From contig JAKUHH010000184.1 in NCBI GenBank assembly GCA_022701365.1, forward strand, positions 310,001 through 374,000: 64,000 nucleotides of DNA, in the 5' to 3' direction. A program made the translations under genes and the position numbers. Numbering within the stretch: the stretch's first letter is position 1; each line of letters starts with the position of its first letter. Below, piece after piece: positions 59,716 through 64,000 of the stretch. A model generated the notes under the pieces. That model did not search any database. It was given only the letters and a program-made list of their open reading frames with translations, and had not been told where the DNA came from. Origin of the DNA: Mycocentrospora acerina. Lineage: Eukaryota > Ascomycota > Dothideomycetes > Pleosporales.

Positions 59716-60097
59716 ATTGCAGAATTTTGAAAATACAAGTCTAATCAATTCCTGGCCTTTCTTAAGTTTGATATTACAGTCGGTAAAGTCGACTCGAGTA
59801 GAAAAGCTGTCAGAGCAAGAACCGTAAATAGAGAAGTTTAACGAGCCTCAAGTGTCTTCACAGAGTAGAAATATTCTTGAGCCAAATTCAAAAAATAAAC
59901 AGTAGAGTGATTGGGCAGTCATAGCCGCGAATGGATGGTGTGAGGTGAGCAGGGTTGGACGCGGGGAGCTCGCTGTGCCTCGGCTTCCCCATGCGCTAGT
60001 TCTCCACCACCTCTGCCAGGTACATTATACGTCGGCACAGTGACAATGTAAAATCACGCGTTTTTTCTTCAAGGGAGCGTTGAGATACAACTTGAAC
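59716..60097. promoter_or_regulatory. shared divergent promoter of the carboxylase alpha and beta genes
   Basis: 382 bp between the two ATGs, which fits joint regulation of two subunits of one enzyme. No specific operator is called. Confidence 0.65.
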
Positions 60098-61957
60098 ATG
60101 TCTAGCAAACGCCCTTCATCTTCTCCCCCAAAAGACGCGCCCGTGTCATCTGCCACAGCCCAGGACCGCCTCGCGCAAGTTAGCTCGCATATTACTCCGA
60201 ACACACCCAAGCGACGACGCCGAAAGGGTGCCGCTTCAGATCTCCCCGCCGACTACTCAGATGTCCTGGGACAGATCGCGACCCTACGCACAATTGCCGC
60301 AACGCCAGATCCTAAAAATAGGGGATATGTGCGTCAGAAGCAGGCAGGCAAGCTTTGGGTACGGGAGCGTGTCGAGCAGCTGCTTGATGAGGGAAGCTTC
60401 CAGGAAGTAGGGAGCGTGAGTGGAACGGTTTCGTGGAGGCAGACTGGACCTGGGAAAGAGGAACCAGTGGACTATGTACCTTCCAATAACGTGCAGGGTA
60501 GGTTTGCTTTGTGCATCTTGTACGGGAATCGCATTGATATAGAATAGGCTTTGGACGGCTCAGAGGGAGAAAGATCGTTTTCACTGCCGATGATTTCTCG
60601 ATTCGTGCCGGGCATGCTGATGGAGCGTTGATGGAGAAGACAGTATGTGTATTTCTATCTTGTGAGTCGCAAGGTGCTAACACCGTAACAGATTTACATG
60701 GAGAAACTCGCCATAGCACTTCAGATCCCGATCGTCAAACTGGTCGATGGCTCGTCTGGCGGTGGATCTGTGACATCCATCCGCTCGATGGGCTACTCAT
60801 ATGTCCCCCCATTGCCCGCTTTCACACAAGTCGTCCAGCAACTCAACATGGGCATACCGAACCTCGGAGCTGTACTAGGTCCTGCGATAGGACTCGGTGC
60901 TGCTCGTGTTGTTGCTTGCCACTTCTCAGTCATGGCTGCAGACATTGGCTCGCTCTTCAACGCAGGACCCAGCGTGGTCAAGGGTGCAACATTTGAAGAG
61001 GGACTATCATTCACGGACCTCGGTGGGCCTGCGATGCACTGCACTAACGGGACTATTGACAACTTGGCCCCAGACGAGGCCGGTTGTTTCGAGCAGATAC
61101 GCACCGTGCTCAGCTATCTTCCAGATTGTGGGACCAAGCTGCCGCCTACCATCGAGTCTTTGGATCCAATAGATCGCGTGTCAGAGGATCTGCGTTCCAT
61201 CATACCTCGGGCAAAGAACCGTATGTATGATCCCCGCGCCATCATTGCCGAAGTAGTCGACCGCGATTCCTTCTTTGAAATCGGTGCCCTCTGGGGCACA
61301 ACAGCCATTGTCGGACTTGCACGTCTCGCTGGCAAGCCTGTTGGTATCATATCACTTAACTGCGAGGTGAACGCGGGTGCACTCGACGCTCTCGGCTCTC
61401 AGAAAATGACCCGCATGCTGAAATTCCTTGATATCTTCAATATCCCTCTCGTCCAATTTGTCGATATACCTGGTTACGCAATTGGCACAGTCGCCGAGCG
61501 CACGGCAACAATGCGCCATGGTATTACTCTCGCTGCAACATACTATAGCACTACCATGCCCATATTCAACGTCATTGTGCGTCGCGTTTACGGCGTAGCA
61601 GGCGGTGTCATGCTTGATTGTCGCGATCCACGAATGCGTGTCGCATGGCCGAGTGGTGTGTGGGGTTCTCTCCCACTTGAAGGTGGCATTGATGTTGGTC
61701 ATGCATTTGAATTAAAGGAAATCGAGCGGAAAGAAGGGAAAGAGAAGCGCGAGGAACGCTATAAGGAGTTGGAGGAGGAGTACAGACGGTTGATGAACCC
61801 TGTGCGCACTGCAAATGCGTTTGGTATTGAAGAGATCATTGATCCAGCATTTACAAGGAGGATTTGTTGTGAGTGGACGAGTCATGTGTATGAGAGTCTG
61901 CTTCCCCAGCGGATTCTAGAGAGAGTTGCGGGAAAGCTGCAACCAACGTTCCCGTAA
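60098..61957 (+). CDS. acyl-CoA carboxylase beta subunit (carboxyltransferase), 586 aa
   Basis: Three exons: 60098-60497, 60548-60642 and 60692-61957. The start is ATG 60098 (MSSKRPSS); upstream frame extension has no ATG. Residues 1-50 are Ser/Pro-rich with a TPKRRRRKG patch. The crotonase-like carboxyltransferase halves follow: NVQGFGRLRGRK, FTADDFSIRAGH, DGSSGGGSVTSI and PNLGAVLGPAIGLGAARV in the N-half; GLARLAGKPVGIISLN, DIPGYAIGT and RRVYGVAGGVML in the C-half. The segment that is MGGEQAA in methylcrotonyl-CoA carboxylase beta reads WPSGVWGSLPLEGG, so the acyl substrate is probably different. It would transfer carboxyl groups from biotin on the alpha subunit encoded head-to-head. The C-terminal 40 residues include a charged coiled-coil stretch near 515-545. 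Confidence 0.9.
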
Positions 61958-62131
61958 AAATACAACGGATACGGATCTCCGCTTGGTGGAATTGGTGCCA
62001 ACCGAAGTATGCCTGCCTCTTAAGGGATTGCACCGTAGCGCTGGACTCAAAAGTTTTTAAACCAGAAAGTCTTTTCAAAAATTGAATTATATTTTATTCA
62101 ATTTCACATCGTTACATCAAAGCGTATTAAA

Positions 62132-62203
62132 GGTTGCGTAGTGTAGCGGTTATCACTCCAGATTCTGATTCTGGTAACCCCGGTTCGAGTCCGGGCGCGA
62201 CCT
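62132..62203 (+). tRNA. tRNA-Gln (anticodon CUG), intron-less
   Basis: Folds as a full cloverleaf: acceptor stem GGTTGCG/CGCGACC, D arm with GTG/CAC, anticodon stem CCAGA/TCTGG around the loop TTCTGAT (anticodon CTG, reading CAG), and T arm CCCGG-TTCGAGT-CCGGG. A run of six T starts at 62205, a pol III terminator. Confidence 0.95.
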
Positions 62204-64000
62204 ATTTTTTGTCGAATCTGCTCTTTTTGCAGATTGTTGCTATTTCTGTAACACATACGCGTCTGGCCAATCTTTTGTTTGGAAAAAGGACGGCGTGGAC
62301 ATATTAGGAGGAGTGCTCTTAGCAGGGCACTTGAATTGGTGTGAAGAAAATGGATCAGCCTAACCAAATCTACTAAGAACAGATAGAATAGATAGGGAAC
62401 TGTCTGAGTTCACTTACTTCCACGATGAAATTGCAAACACATTCAATCCATTATGACTACTTTTGGTAGTGATCGTGTTCAGAGTAGCAGTTTTGAGAAT
62501 TAGAACGCAGTAAAGTTACCTTGCCGTCAGAACGCTATTGCTCAAACACTAAATTAGCTCCTTTCAATAATTACCAAATAGACTATAAAGATCTGCGAAG
62601 ATTAACAATGCATCTTTTCATACCTTGCGTTATTCGCTGAAGGAGGCGAAACGCTGCATCTGTGGTTACGTTCGAGATCGTGACTCGTTATATTCGTTGA
62701 AGTGCGTTGTTGCATAGAAACGCGCTAAGACGCGCAAACACGTGTACTACTTTTACCTGCCCTGCCATAAAGCGATTCATAATGTTAATAAATCTGGAAT
62801 AAATAGCAAAATAACACTACAACTGAAAAATTTAGCGAGAAATACATTCAACATTGTAGGCCTGTGTTTGTTTGAATCAAGAGTAGGTATCACCACAATT
62901 GATACTTCAATGACACTGTAACTGAAGCAAACTGACCCTTTGACTTGCTTGCCATACTCTGTAATTCAAAGTGACCTATCAATTCATTGTGAGTTTGCAA
63001 TGGTATTTGTCCAATATATGTTTTTGGCAATCCAAGTTAAGTTCACTGCTACATGAACGTACAGAACATTATAACGCTTGATACAAACCCCACTAAACAA
63101 CCCAAAATCTTTAGACTGTTCCGTAGAAGAACTACAAAAACATGTCACGAAAGCGCCACAAAGTCTCCAATTAGTAAGGAGATGTTTACACACATGGTCG
63201 ATATCGTATCGCAGGTCCAGCGAAAAGATCAGATTGGCAACTCTAAAGGGAGAGGAAGCAAGTTAAGCAAAGATTAAATTGAAGACCTTCCACAAAAGTT
63301 CAAGATTTTGATGATGTAATAGCTACGGCAACTTAATTCAAGTGAAGAAACATTGATGAGATAAATAGTTGATATCAATATAGCCTCTTTGCCCACTCTC
63401 CCAACTGCCCAACCGATCAACTCGTTTTTTCAGACCACTTTCTCATCCTCGGAACCTACCGTTCAGTCAGTACCCCAAGTCGGTCTCCATAGCGAGCGCC
63501 ATGAGTTCACTGTTCAAGGCTCCTGCGCTGTAGCATCATCTTCTATGTCCCAACGTGATATCTCAAATCAAACCTAGCAACAACTTCAACAGAAAATTCA
63601 TGCCACAGCCAGCTTTCTGCAATCAGATGGCGACAACCTAGCAGCAGAAGAATTGCGCACGCATTAGTAATCCTTCGGAATGATGTATGTAGGATTTCTT
63701 GTTAAGAGCATGGAGGGGGAGACTGTGCACATTGGGAGTCGAGCAGAGGGGAGTGTACCATATGAGAGTGCGAAGGAGAATGTGAGAGAATAAAGGAGGA
63801 TGCAGCATGATTGGTGTCTGGGAAAGGGTGGTTTCGAGGTGGAAAATTCGAGGATGAGGAGGGATGGGGATTGGATGAAGGATAGTAGGTACCGAAGGGG
63901 CAGCAAGTCAACGTGACATGTTGACCATGTGTGTGAGGAATGAAATGTCGGTTTACATATCTCCCTCATCTTAATTTTCTAGAAAACCAAGGATAGAGGG
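62204..64000. other. AT-rich gene-free right end of the window
   Basis: Stop-rich on both strands. Two nearby sequences near 62628-62645 and 62688-62702 are similar (CGTTAT-TCG-TGAAG type) and a GCGC-rich inverted motif lies near 62724-62738. Frames at 63053-63277 and 63389-63577 have no recognisable domain. It may be old repeat-derived DNA, but this cannot be shown from sequence alone. Confidence 0.45.
62205..62210 (+). terminator. pol III T-run terminator of the tRNA
   Basis: Six consecutive T two bases past the tRNA discriminator base. Confidence 0.85.

Noticed and set aside
57600..61957. Naming the carboxylase pair mccA/mccB
   Set aside because: The beta chain lacks the methylcrotonyl-type MGGEQAA segment, so the substrate is left open.
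63053..63577. Possible pogo/Fot1-like transposase C-terminal remnant
   Set aside because: The resemblance is vague, no DDE motif or terminal repeats are visible, and two frames fit equally badly.

Overview
This window is nuclear DNA of a filamentous ascomycete, most likely a dothideomycete of the Pleosporales type (the class is inference). The support is many intron-containing genes with short GT-AG introns (mostly 47-60 bp) carrying CTAAC/CTGAC-like branch sites, a tRNA ending at a T run, and gene families confined to or typical of such fungi: HET, NACHT/STAND, Ayg1-like hydrolase, acuK, HSL-type esterases and GH28. Exon coordinates were built by hand from reading frames and splice consensus; all joins keep frame.

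Left part (1-16.6 kb). The window opens inside a broken heterokaryon-incompatibility (HET) gene on the minus strand. Then come two alpha/beta hydrolases on the plus strand (one Ayg1-like), a flavin/pyridoxamine-oxidase-fold membrane protein, an RRM protein, TIM17 (minus), a large dynamin-family GTPase with an internal basic linker (plus), and an HSL-type esterase (minus).

Middle part (17-34 kb). Argininosuccinate synthase and a Doa4/USP8-like ubiquitin hydrolase lie on the minus strand. The hydrolase is divergent from VPS27 (ESCRT-0: VHS, FYVE, UIMs, polyQ, clathrin box); both are expected to act on ubiquitinated endosomal cargo and share a 503-bp promoter region. A 1.8-kb purine-rich microsatellite field separates VPS27 from a Golgi-type glycosyltransferase. 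A possibly damaged alpha/beta hydrolase without a visible nucleophile and a secreted GH28 enzyme follow.

Right-middle (34-49 kb). A 1291-residue STAND/NACHT protein of non-self-recognition type, an aldo/keto reductase divergent from riboflavin kinase (FMN1), a 14-exon DHA1-type MFS transporter, and the gluconeogenesis regulator acuK/ERT1 (Zn2Cys6 plus PAS).

Right part (50-64 kb). An OsmC/Ohr-type peroxide-resistance protein, the E1-beta subunit of branched-chain 2-oxoacid dehydrogenase, a CNNM/Mam3-type membrane protein, and a divergent head-to-head acyl-CoA carboxylase pair (biotin carboxylase/biotin carrier alpha subunit and carboxyltransferase beta subunit). The E1-beta and carboxylase genes together suggest branched-chain or related acyl-CoA metabolism, but the carboxylase does not look like the standard methylcrotonyl-CoA or propionyl-CoA enzyme and its alpha chain ends in the PTS1-like tripeptide ARL. 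A tRNA-Gln(CUG) and about 1.8 kb of AT-rich, apparently gene-free DNA close the window.

A compositional pattern recurs: several genes have a C-ending-codon stretch followed by a G/purine-rich 3' end on the coding strand.
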